Assembly (NCBI GenBank): GCA_903928275.1
Contig: CAIYQJ010000120.1
Location: 1-8,065 of the forward strand
Length of the DNA: 8,065 bases
Direction of reading: 5' to 3'
Source: an uncultured Chloroflexota bacterium
GTDB lineage: Bacteria; Chloroflexota; Limnocylindria; Limnocylindrales; CSP1-4
Shown here: positions 1-6,831 of the stretch, one piece after another
Position numbering within the stretch: position 1 is the stretch's first letter
Layout of the letters: every line of letters starts with the position of its first letter
Translations under genes and position numbers: made by a program
Notes under the pieces: generated by a model
The model's input: the letters and a program-made list of their open reading frames with translations, nothing else
What the model was told of the DNA's origin: nothing
Database searches by the model: none

Positions 1-475
1 CCCGGCTGGTCGCCAGCCCCGCAACCACCCCGCGGGGTCGTCCGCCGGCCAGGTTCGGATCATCCCTGGCGTGGCCGTCGGGACCGAGGCTGAGGACAGG
101 ATCGCTGGCCGCATGATGGACAAAGTCGCTGGCCGGCGACAGCACCATCCTCCGGCGCAGGAACGGCTCGGGGACGCGTCGCTGCGACCTCAGGATGTGC
201 GACTCCGGCACGTGTCGCCGCGCCGATGGGATTCCCGGGTGCCCCGGAGGGCGCTGTCGCCGACGGGTGCGCTGGCCGTGGACGTGAGGGCACTCGCGTC
301 GCGGGCGTCCCCCTCCGAGTGGATGTCGCCGAGCGCCGGGCTCGGGCACGGACCCGACCGGCGGGTCGGACCCGCGCCCGGTGCTGCTGCCGCGCGGATG
401 AAGGCGCGTCATGGGGCCAGGCGGGAGCCGACGGGCCGGTCGCGCCGGCGCGAGGACGCCGGCCGGCCATGCCCG

Positions 476-724
476 TCACCTCCGGGTCGCGTCGCCGGCG
501 ATCGTTCCCGGTGCCGTGGGACGCGGCGGCGGAGACCCGGTCGCTCGCGCGAGGAGCCGCGTCATGAGACTCGGCACGAGCCGGCGCCGTACCCGCGGTC
601 TTCGGGGCGGCAGCGGAGGGGCATCCGGACGCTCGAGCATCGCCTCCCGCTCCGCCTCGATCGAACGCCGGCCTCCCTCGCCAGCGAGGACTTCGGGCAA
701 CGAGACCAGGAAGCTCTTCGGCAT
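476..724 (-). CDS. Hypothetical small protein, weak candidate
   Basis: 82 codons from an ATG at 724, beginning 215 bases after the decarboxylase stop on the same strand. The first 60 or so residues look more protein-like than the other frames here: MPKSFLVSLPEVLAGEGGRR, then an acidic-basic mixed stretch with SIEAEREAMLERP, then a Pro/Arg-rich part. G/C is by eye high at codon positions 1 and 3 and lower at position 2, as in real genes of this composition, but less sharply than in the neighbours. Upstream there is only GCAGG about 8 bases before the ATG. I recognise no family. It may be a chance frame. Confidence 0.28.
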   Translation of the reverse strand: MPKSFLVSLPEVLAGEGGRRSIEAEREAMLERPDAPPLPPRRPRVRRRLVPSLMTRLLARATGSPPPRPTAPGTIAGDATRR

Positions 725-844
725 GGGAGACGCCTGCCTTTCCGGGTCGACCGGGCGCTACCGCGCTCGTTCACGGAGGTCGCCGGCCCCGGGAGAGGAT
801 CGGCCGGCGGCACGACCATGGACCGACCGGCACGGTGGCGCCCC

Positions 845-856
845 GGGGATGTCCCC
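845..856. repeat. Inverted repeat GGGGATGTCCCC
   Basis: Arms GGGGA/TCCCC around TG, 84 bases past the decarboxylase stop. It is the reverse complement of the core of the palindrome at 3853-3864, which also lies just after a gene. It may be part of a 3'-end hairpin or a protein-binding site. Confidence 0.3.
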
Positions 857-939
857 AGTCTTCGGCGTCGGTGGGGCCCGAGTTCGTGCGCGGCCCTGCC
901 GCGCCCGGCCGCCGGGGACAGGGCGCGCAGCATGGGAGG

Positions 940-2592
940 TCACGACGCGGCCGCCGAGACGTCGCCTCTGCGTCGGCCAGCGCGAGCGTCGGTGAGCGCG
1001 CGTCCCTCTCGACGCACCAGTTCGACCACCCGATCCGCGTCGCTCGGCCTGGCCCCGCCGTTTACGATGCAGATCCGTAGCGCGGCACGGCCGCGCACCT
1101 CGGTCTCGGCGAGGAAGGCCTCTCCCCCGCGCTGGATCCGTCGCGCGATCGCCCGGTTGAGGGCGTCGGTCTCGGCCGGCGAGCGATCACCGGTCTCCGG
1201 ACCCGGCAGGTAGCGGAAGCAGACGACCGACAGGCTCGGCCCGCCGAGGAGCTCGAGGTCGCTCGCCGATCCGACCAGGAGGGCGAGACGCTCGGCCGTC
1301 GCGATGTTGGATTCGATCAGGTCGCCGATGCGGTCGAGGCCCAGCTCGCGCAGGCCGAGCCACAGCTTCAGCGCGCGGAAGCCCCGCGTCTGCTGGAAGC
1401 CGAGCTCCGCGAAGGATGTGGTGCCGCCGCGGTCCGTGTGGCGCACATCGCCGCCGGGCACGCCGCTCTCGGAGGTCGTCGCATCTCCCTCCCGAAGGTA
1501 CGCCGGGACCAGGGAGAACGCTGCTCGGAGTGCGGTGACGTCGCGGACGAGGGCGACACCGGCCTCGACCGGGGCCTGCAGCCACTTGTGCGGGTCGACC
1601 GCGAGGCTGTCGGCCAGCGCGATCGGCTCAAGCTCGCCGCGGTATCGCCGGGACATGATCGCGGGCGCCCCGTACGCCCCGTCCACGTGGTACCACAGGC
1701 CGAAGCGGCGGGCGATCGCCGCCAGGTCGTCGAGCGGGTCGATCGCGCCGGTGTTGGTGGAGCCGGCGTTCCCGATCAGGATGAAGGGCCGATGCCCGTC
1801 GGACAGGTCCCGCTCGATCCGATCGACCAGGAGGTCGAGCCGGATCCGGAAGTCGCGGCCGCTTGGGATCGACCGGAGGGCCTCGCTCCCGAGCCCCAGC
1901 AGCTCGAACGACTTGCGGAGGCAGCTGTGGCCCTCCTCGCTGACGTAGCCCACCATCCGGGGCCCGCCATCCTGCAGGCCCACCCGCCGGATGTCCCGCC
2001 CCGCGAGGGCCGACCGAGCGGCCGCGATGCCCGTCAGGTTCGCCATGGAGCCGCCGCTGACGAGCAGGCCGCCCGCCTCGGACGGATACCCCACGAGGTC
2101 CCGGAACCACCCGATGACGCCGCGCTCGAGGTGGATCGCGGCGTGCTCACCGACGTCACAATGCGGGTTGAGCGCTGCGGCCAGGGCCTCGCCGAACACG
2201 CCCATGACCGTGGTCGGAGCGCAGACCCACGCCCAGAAGAGCGGATGGTTGTTGCCCAGCGGATACGGCATGACACTGTCCCGGACCTCGGCGAGCAGGC
2301 TGTCGGGGTCGGCCCCAGCTCTCGGGAGCGAGGACGTCGCCAGGGACGCCGCGATCGACCCCGGGACCGGCCGGCTCAAGGGACGCTCGGCGATCCCGGC
2401 GAGATGGTCCGCGATCATGTCAACGACCTCGCGGCCGACCCGTCGGATCTCGTCGGCCGTCCACCGCGTGACGGCGGGGGCGTCCGCCGCGCGGCCGAGG
2501 TCAGGCTCCGGGAGGTCGAGGGACGCCCCGCGAGGTCGCTCGGTCTGAGGGCGTCGGATCCCGGCCCGATCGCGCGCGGAGATCAGCACCAT
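940..2592 (-). CDS. PLP-dependent group II (DDC-like) amino acid decarboxylase
   Basis: 550 residues, somewhat longer than the roughly 480 typical of aromatic L-amino acid decarboxylase, with about 30 poorly structured residues at the N-terminus and an Arg/Ala tail. Visible landmarks are NHPLFW (115-120), the phosphate-binding GGSMAN (180-185), the His that stacks on PLP in HSCLRK (H222), HVDGAYGAP with D304 for the pyridine nitrogen, and DPHKWL with the Schiff-base lysine K336. Tyr365 in PAYL lies 29 residues after that lysine, the same spacing as K303 to Y332 in human DDC, so the decarboxylation tyrosine is kept rather than the Phe of aldehyde synthases. ALKLWL and LRICIVNG complete the pattern. 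It should be a soluble cytoplasmic enzyme that releases CO2 and an amine; the substrate cannot be assigned. The start is the only in-frame ATG before the conserved region; a GTG is the next codon. No Shine-Dalgarno sequence is seen. Confidence 0.92.
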   Translation of the reverse strand: MVLISARDRAGIRRPQTERPRGASLDLPEPDLGRAADAPAVTRWTADEIRRVGREVVDMIADHLAGIAERPLSRPVPGSIAASLATSSLPRAGADPDSLLAEVRDSVMPYPLGNNHPLFWAWVCAPTTVMGVFGEALAAALNPHCDVGEHAAIHLERGVIGWFRDLVGYPSEAGGLLVSGGSMANLTGIAAARSALAGRDIRRVGLQDGGPRMVGYVSEEGHSCLRKSFELLGLGSEALRSIPSGRDFRIRLDLLVDRIERDLSDGHRPFILIGNAGSTNTGAIDPLDDLAAIARRFGLWYHVDGAYGAPAIMSRRYRGELEPIALADSLAVDPHKWLQAPVEAGVALVRDVTALRAAFSLVPAYLREGDATTSESGVPGGDVRHTDRGGTTSFAELGFQQTRGFRALKLWLGLRELGLDRIGDLIESNIATAERLALLVGSASDLELLGGPSLSVVCFRYLPGPETGDRSPAETDALNRAIARRIQRGGEAFLAETEVRGRAALRICIVNGGARPSDADRVVELVRREGRALTDARAGRRRGDVSAAAS

Positions 2593-2629
2593 GGGGCGCG
2601 ACCCGCTCGGTCGGACCGCGACCGGGCCT

Positions 2630-3481
2630 TCACGACAGACCCATGAGGACGACCGCCGCGAGCGCCAGGACGACACCGAGGAGCTCGATCCGGCGGAGGC
2701 GCTCCCTGAGCAGCGTGCCGGCGAGGACCGCGGTGACGGCCGGGTAGAGCGAGGCGACAACCGTGGTGAGACCCAGCGGTCCGGCACCGTACGCGCCGAG
2801 GAGGAACGACAGGGCCGTCGCGTCGAGGAGCCCGGCCAGCGCGACGTAGCGCCGGGCTCCCGGGGCCGGGACCAGGGGCAGGCGCCGCGCGCGAGCTGCC
2901 GCGACGACCGCGATGAGCCCCATGGACCGTGCGACGAGTGACACCTGCCAGGGGCCGGCGCCTCCGGACGTGGCCTGGGACGCCGAGAAGGCGACGAACG
3001 ACACCGCGTAGGCCAGGCCCGCGACCAGGGCGAGCAGCGGGATCCCGCGGCGCCGGCGTCCGCCCGCCCGCGGTCCCGCGACGACGACGATCGCGCCGAA
3101 TGCGAGCACCATCCCGAGCGCCTGGACGGGCGGCAGGCGCTCGCCCATGGCCAATCCGCAGGCGAGCGGCAGCGCGGCGCCGGTCACCCCCACGAACGGC
3201 GAGACGAGGCTCATCGTCCCCGCGGCGAGCGCGCGGTACAGCGCCAGCGTCGCGATGACCTCCGCGAGCCCGCCGACCATCGCCCACCCGACCTGTGCCG
3301 GGGTGAGAAGCAGCCCACCCTCGGCGACGGCCCCGATGACAACGAGGGGCAGCGAGACGAGGTAGGCACCCGCGATGACGGTGAGGGCGGACGCGCGCCG
3401 GCTCGCGACCCCGCCAGCGAGGTCGGCTGCACCGTAGACCAGCGCTGCCATGAACCCGAGGCCGAGTCCCGTGGGGGTCAT
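2630..3481 (-). CDS. EamA/DMT-family transporter
   Basis: 283 residues, typical of the drug/metabolite transporter superfamily with two five-helix EamA repeats. About ten hydrophobic helices can be traced, starting with LGLGFMAALVYGAADLAGGV near the N-terminus and ending with IELLGVVLALAAVVLMGL at the C-terminus. The ninth-helix segment TTVVASLYPAVTAVLAGTLL and the following ERL are characteristic of the family, as is the matching LVSPFVGVTGAALPLACGLA and GERL in the first half. The ATG at 3481 was preferred over the in-frame start at 3676 because the extra 65 residues are Arg-rich and not membrane-like. No clear Shine-Dalgarno sequence precedes it. The decarboxylase starts 37 bases after its stop, suggesting an operon. 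These permeases move amino acids, amines, nucleosides or drugs; export of the decarboxylase product is a reasonable guess, not shown. Confidence 0.9.
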   Translation of the reverse strand: MTPTGLGLGFMAALVYGAADLAGGVASRRASALTVIAGAYLVSLPLVVIGAVAEGGLLLTPAQVGWAMVGGLAEVIATLALYRALAAGTMSLVSPFVGVTGAALPLACGLAMGERLPPVQALGMVLAFGAIVVVAGPRAGGRRRRGIPLLALVAGLAYAVSFVAFSASQATSGGAGPWQVSLVARSMGLIAVVAAARARRLPLVPAPGARRYVALAGLLDATALSFLLGAYGAGPLGLTTVVASLYPAVTAVLAGTLLRERLRRIELLGVVLALAAVVLMGLS

Positions 3482-3618
3482 CGCGGCTGCCCGACGCGGC
3501 GCGGAGCCGCCGGTCCGCGCCCGGCGCGTGCGACCCAGGCGACCCTGGACGCGCCGGGCGCCGGATCGGCCGTCGCGGCGACGGACGCCGGTTCGTTCGA
3601 GGCTCGCCGTGTTCGCAC
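3478..3618 (-). CDS. Possible 46-residue upstream ORF overlapping the transporter start
   Basis: A GTG at 3618 opens 46 codons whose TGA (3480-3478) overlaps the transporter ATG as ATGA. GGGAGGGG at 3625-3632 lies 6 bases before the GTG, an excellent Shine-Dalgarno match, while the transporter ATG has none. A stop lies upstream in frame and the GTG is the only start available. The third codon position is about 80% G/C, higher in the middle of the ORF, which fits coding but is not decisive here. The peptide is Arg/Ala/Pro-rich (it begins VRTRRASNEPASVAATADPA), has no membrane segment and no family that I recognise. It may be a real small protein, a translational-coupling leader, or chance. Confidence 0.35.
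   Translation of the reverse strand: MRTRRASNEPASVAATADPAPGASRVAWVARAGRGPAAPRRVGQPR
3498..3521 (-). promoter_or_regulatory. Hairpin just upstream of the transporter start
   Basis: Perfect 8-bp stem GGCGCGGA/TCCGCGCC with an 8-base loop, ending 16 bases before the ATG at 3481. It lies inside the possible 46-codon upstream ORF, so a ribosome translating that ORF would melt it. It could tune translation initiation of the transporter. Short perfect stems arise easily in DNA this GC-rich, so the role is inference. Confidence 0.3.
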
Positions 3619-3850
3619 TCGAGACCCCTCCCACTCTCCCGCACTGCCGGTCGCGCCATCGGCGTTTCCGGGTCACTGCGACTGTCGGCTCGAGCGGCGG
3701 CGACGCGCGTGATCTGCTTCACGCCCGCAGCGCCACTCCGTCACGCGACGGACCGCCCGGGTCGAGAGCGGGAGTCGGGTGGTGTCCCTGGGCCTGTCCT
3801 CGTCGTCCCCGGCGATGCGACGACTGTGCGGGGCGGCGGTCGGCGTCGCC

Positions 3851-3866
3851 CCGGGGACATCCCCGG
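3851..3866. repeat. Perfect palindrome CCGGGGACATCCCCGG after the LuxR-type gene
   Basis: Arms CCGGGGA/TCCCCGG around a central CA, 22 bases past the stop at 3888. In RNA it could form a 6-bp stem with a 4-base loop. A second small hairpin, GGTC/GACC with a 3-base loop, lies beside it at 3865-3875. The pair may mark the 3' end of the regulator transcript, but no T-run follows. The core GGGGACATCCCC recurs, inverted, at 845-856, so a protein-binding site is the alternative. Confidence 0.35.
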
Positions 3867-3887
3867 TCGTTGACCGAGTCCCGGAGG

Positions 3888-6641
3888 CTAGCGGGCGAGA
3901 TCCTGGCCGTCCGCGTTCCGCGCCATGCGCGCCGCGAGCTGCCCGCGGGAGGAGACGCCGACCTTGGAGTAGATGTTGCCGAGGTGGTACTCGACGGTCT
4001 TCACGCTCACGACGAGCTCGCCGGCGATCTCGCGGTTCGACATCCCGGCGGCGAGCAGGTGCGCGACCGCGGCCTCCTGGGGGGTGAGCCGGACCTGGTG
4101 CTCTCCGCGGGGCGCCGGGTGGAGACCGCATGCGACCAGCTCCCGATCGCAGCGAGCCACGAACGGGTCGGCGCCGAGGGCAGCGAAGCGATCGCGCGCG
4201 GCGTTGAGCCGCTCGACCGCAGCGCGGCGGGACCCGGAGCGGCGGAGGAAGGCGCCGAACTCGAGGTCCAGCTGGCCCTTGAGGAACGGCATCTCGAGCG
4301 GCTCCGCGTGCGCCACACCGGACTCGAACGCGGAGACCGCGACGGCGCGAGCGCCACGAGCCGCCTCGAGGCGGCCGCGCACGCGAGCTGCCGCGGCCAT
4401 TCCGGACCGCAGGCCGCGGTCGGCGGTCACCGCCTCGAAGGGCGCGAGGGCGGCCTCCGCCTCGTCGAGGCGCCCGAGCCGGACGAGCGCCTCGACGTGC
4501 AGGTCACGCCACGGGACGACCCCGGGCTCCGAGATCCCGTCGACGGGTCCCATCTCCACCAGGGGCGCGACTGCCGCCAGGATGGCCGGCGGGTCCCCGC
4601 GCACCGAGGCCAGGTATGCATCCGCGAGGTGCGCGTAGCCGAGGCCGGAGAGGAGCCCCAGGCTGCGGGCCGTGCCGAGCGCCGCGGTGACGTCCGGATC
4701 GGCGAGGTCCCATCGTCCACGCAGGGCGTGGACACTGCCCGCCATCGCGTACGCGAACGGCAGGGCGAAGACCGCGCCGGTGTCGGTGGCGAGCGACGCG
4801 GCGAGGTCCGCGTGCACGACCGCGTCGTCCCACGCGCCCCGGCGGAACTCCGTCTCGGACAGGTAGACGAGTGCCTGGAAGGTCGTGGGCGCGAGGTCGC
4901 CCGACCTGACGACGTCGAGGACCGGCACGAGGTCCCGCCGGGCGCCCGCGAGGTCGTCGGTCCACAGGCGCACCAGGCCGCGCCCGAAGGCCTCGTCCGG
5001 CGCATGGAAGCGGGCCGGGGGCTCCGGGCTGTCGACGAGGGGGCCCAGGCTCAGCGCCTCACGCCCCCGACCGGTGGTCGCGAGAGCCCCCTGGAGGAGC
5101 ATGAGCGCCGCGGCGGCAAGCGGCGACCCGGGAGGCGTGGACTCCAGCGCCGCGCGACCCCACCCGACACCGTCGTCGCCGCGGTTGCCGTTCATCGCGA
5201 GAAAGCCGAGCTGGATCGCGATCATCGCCGCCACGTCGGGCTGCCGCTCCCGGTCGCACAGGGCGAACGCGTGCTCGAGCAGGCCGCGAGCCGTGACCGG
5301 ACGGCCCATGAGGACCTCGAGATGACCGAGCACGTAGTCCCGGTCCGCCGTCGGCGGGTACGACGCGATCTCGCCCCGCAGGGCGGCGATGCTCGCGACG
5401 TCGAGGCCGATGAGCATGAGCCTGGCCGCATCGAGGACCCGGTGCTGACGCTCCGTCGGATCGAGACGTGCCGCTGCGAGCAGGTTCGCGGCGGCCTCTC
5501 CCCACGCTCCACGCGCCGCCTCGCGGTCGGCAGCAGCCACGACGACCCGTGCGAGCTCTGGGTCCTCGGGCCCTGCGGCAGCGATGCGGTGCCCGATCGC
5601 CGCGTCCCCGTCAAGGAGATCGGCGGCGCGTGCGTGGAGGCTCGCGCGGCGAGCCGGCCCGAGGTCGGAATAGACCGCCGCCCTGACGAGAGGATGCGGG
5701 AACGAGAGAGCGGTCCCGGTGCGGTCGTCGCCGACCTTGAGGAGGCCGGCCGCGACCGCCTCGTCGAGTGCCTCGATCGGGACGGGGAGGTCGGCGGCAA
5801 GCCGGCAGGCCACCGCGAACGAGGATCGCTGCCCGAGGACGGCGGCAGACGCGACAAGCCGCTCGGCGGGCGGCGAACAGGCGGCGAGCCGGCGCTGCAC
5901 CAGGACCGCGAACGACGATGGCGCCGGGAGCGCACCGGAGGCATCGAAGGCGTGCGGCCCGACCTCCTCGAGAAGCGCGATCGCGTACAGAGGAGAGCCC
6001 AGGGTGTGCTCGCGCAGACGGCGGGCCGCGACGACCGAGAGCTCCTGCCCGGTCGTGTCGTTGGCGAGGGCCCGGAGGTCGGAGGACTCGAGCCCGTCGA
6101 GCCGGAGTCGCGTTCCACCACCACCGTCGATGAGTCGGCGGAGGCCTTCCGGTTCCGAGACGTCGATACGCGTGCAGATGATGGAGAGCACCTGGTCCGC
6201 CCTGAGACGTCGCAGAGCGAAGGTGACCGCGGCGACGGACGGCGCATCCGCCCAATGGACGTCGTCGACGAGCACGATCACGGGCGGGCCGTCCTGCAGC
6301 TCGCCGAGGAGGCCGAGCAGCGCCGTCCCCGCGCTCGTCGCGCTCCCGACCGGCGCGTCACCCCGGATGACGGCTGCGAGCTGTCGAGGCAGCGGGTGGT
6401 CGAGCCCGGCCACGAGGCGCTCGAGGACCCCGAAGGGGAGTCGGCTCTCCGCCTCGTCGCCGGCTGCCTGCAGCACGCGGGCGTCCGGGCACCCAGCGAG
6501 GAAGCGACGGACCAGCGCGGTCTTCCCGATGCCGGGTGGACCCTCGACCAGGACGACTCTCGCCGCTCCTGCCCGAGCGAGCCCCAGCTCCGAGTCAAGC
6601 GCGGCGAGTTCAGCAGTCCGCCCGAAGAACGAGCCGGTCAC
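3888..6641 (-). CDS. LuxR-family regulator with AAA ATPase domain (LAL/MalT-like)
   Basis: 917 residues, in the usual range for large ATP-binding LuxR regulators. These cytoplasmic activators use an NTPase and helical repeats to sense a ligand or partner and bind promoters with a C-terminal helix-turn-helix. Residues 5-15 (FFGRTAELAAL) match the common start of this AAA class. The Walker A motif is GPPGIGKT at 34-41 and the Walker B region is VIVLVDDVHWAD at 121-132. Residues from about 380 to 840 are Ala/Leu-rich helical repeats of TPR type. Residues 850-910 are the LuxR/GerE domain, with LTPQEAAVAHLLAAGMSNRE and then KTVEYHL. No receiver domain or membrane segment is seen. The start is GTG; a stop lies upstream in frame and no other start codon comes between, and there is no normally spaced Shine-Dalgarno sequence. 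Ligand and targets cannot be read from the sequence; the transporter and decarboxylase downstream are possible targets. Confidence 0.93.
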   Translation of the reverse strand: MTGSFFGRTAELAALDSELGLARAGAARVVLVEGPPGIGKTALVRRFLAGCPDARVLQAAGDEAESRLPFGVLERLVAGLDHPLPRQLAAVIRGDAPVGSATSAGTALLGLLGELQDGPPVIVLVDDVHWADAPSVAAVTFALRRLRADQVLSIICTRIDVSEPEGLRRLIDGGGGTRLRLDGLESSDLRALANDTTGQELSVVAARRLREHTLGSPLYAIALLEEVGPHAFDASGALPAPSSFAVLVQRRLAACSPPAERLVASAAVLGQRSSFAVACRLAADLPVPIEALDEAVAAGLLKVGDDRTGTALSFPHPLVRAAVYSDLGPARRASLHARAADLLDGDAAIGHRIAAAGPEDPELARVVVAAADREAARGAWGEAAANLLAAARLDPTERQHRVLDAARLMLIGLDVASIAALRGEIASYPPTADRDYVLGHLEVLMGRPVTARGLLEHAFALCDRERQPDVAAMIAIQLGFLAMNGNRGDDGVGWGRAALESTPPGSPLAAAALMLLQGALATTGRGREALSLGPLVDSPEPPARFHAPDEAFGRGLVRLWTDDLAGARRDLVPVLDVVRSGDLAPTTFQALVYLSETEFRRGAWDDAVVHADLAASLATDTGAVFALPFAYAMAGSVHALRGRWDLADPDVTAALGTARSLGLLSGLGYAHLADAYLASVRGDPPAILAAVAPLVEMGPVDGISEPGVVPWRDLHVEALVRLGRLDEAEAALAPFEAVTADRGLRSGMAAAARVRGRLEAARGARAVAVSAFESGVAHAEPLEMPFLKGQLDLEFGAFLRRSGSRRAAVERLNAARDRFAALGADPFVARCDRELVACGLHPAPRGEHQVRLTPQEAAVAHLLAAGMSNREIAGELVVSVKTVEYHLGNIYSKVGVSSRGQLAARMARNADGQDLAR

Positions 6642-6642
6642 C

Positions 6643-6714
6643 TCACGTTGCTCGCTGGGGCGAAGAGCGCCGAGGTCCGTCCGGACCGGGGCACGGGCCG
6701 ATCGTTGGGGTCAT
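6643..6714 (-). CDS. Possible 23-residue upstream ORF of the LuxR-type gene
   Basis: An ATG at 6714 opens 23 codons ending in TGA at 6645-6643, one base before the GTG start of the large regulator. AAAAGGG lies 3 bases before the ATG; that spacing is short for a Shine-Dalgarno sequence. The same GGTAAAAGGG stretch is the most A/T-rich spot in the intergenic region, so it could instead be part of a promoter. The peptide (MTPTIGPCPGPDGPRRSSPQ and three more residues) matches nothing I know. If translated, its role would be to deliver ribosomes to the SD-less GTG by termination and reinitiation. A chance ORF remains quite possible at this length. Confidence 0.3.
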   Translation of the reverse strand: MTPTIGPCPGPDGPRRSSPQRAT

Positions 6715-6773
6715 CCACCCTTTTACCACGCCGGCGCCAGCGCCGCGGCGACGCGAAGCGGCCGGGGAATCGT

Positions 6774-6807
6774 ACGAGGGCGGCGGCCCGGCGGCCGCCG
6801 CCCTCGT
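6774..6807 (-). terminator. Strong hairpin after rplL, probable terminator
   Basis: Perfect 14-bp inverted repeat with arms ACGAGGGCGGCGGC and its complement and a 6-base loop, beginning 24 bases after the rplL stop. It is the strongest stem in the window and sits where the rplJL operon should end. There is no T-run after it (ACGATTCCCC follows), so it is not a textbook intrinsic terminator. It could act with Rho or protect the mRNA 3' end. Being symmetric, it would also form on the other strand. Confidence 0.65.
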
Positions 6808-6831
6808 CCTCGTTGCCCGAGGCCGGCCGGA

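Larger units (their letters stand above)
1..939. other. 939 bp without a convincing gene
   Basis: All six frames are short or give Arg/Pro/Gly-rich translations without domains, apart from the weak candidate at 476-724. The only structure I see is small: GGCTGG/CCAGCC with a 3-base loop at 4-18, the 12-bp palindrome ACCCCGCGGGGT at 27-38, a direct repeat TCGCTGGCCG at 102-111 and 126-135, a CCGACC/GGTCGG stem at 354-369, and the inverted repeat at 845-856. The two adjacent stems at 4-38 could be the 3' end of a gene outside the window. No tRNA or mobile element is visible. Confidence 0.55.
3482..3887. other. 406-bp gap between the regulator and the transporter
   Basis: Apart from the palindrome at 3851-3866, the possible 46-codon ORF at 3618-3478 and the hairpin at 3498-3521, this stretch holds only short stems such as TCCGTC/GACGGA at 3737-3752 and CCGTCG/CGACGG at 3570-3584. 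Its length suggests that the transporter-decarboxylase pair has its own promoter here, but I see no convincing -35/-10 pair. The transporter reading frame stays open up to 3676, but that part is Arg-rich and unlike a membrane protein. Confidence 0.5.

Noticed and set aside
51..70. GGTTCGGATCATCC, resembling a tRNA T-loop.
   Set aside because: The flanks do not pair as a T-arm and no acceptor, D or anticodon stems can be placed around it.
71..1213. A 380-codon plus-strand frame in the left gap.
   Set aside because: The translation is Arg/Pro/Ser-rich throughout with no recognisable domain, and it runs into the antisense of the decarboxylase.
940..2592. A possible Tyr-to-Phe change in the decarboxylase loop (F394 before AELGFQQTR), which would suggest an aldehyde synthase.
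   Set aside because: Counting from the PLP lysine, the residue matching human DDC Tyr332 is Y365 in PAYL, 29 residues on, as in the human enzyme. The catalytic tyrosine is present.
1438..2646. A 402-codon plus-strand frame over the decarboxylase.
   Set aside because: It is antisense to a gene with a full set of PLP-enzyme motifs, and its translation shows no family features.
3482..3676. An N-terminal extension of the transporter by 65 residues.
   Set aside because: It is rich in Arg and unlike a membrane protein, and the ATG at 3481 gives the standard EamA length and a first helix near the N-terminus.
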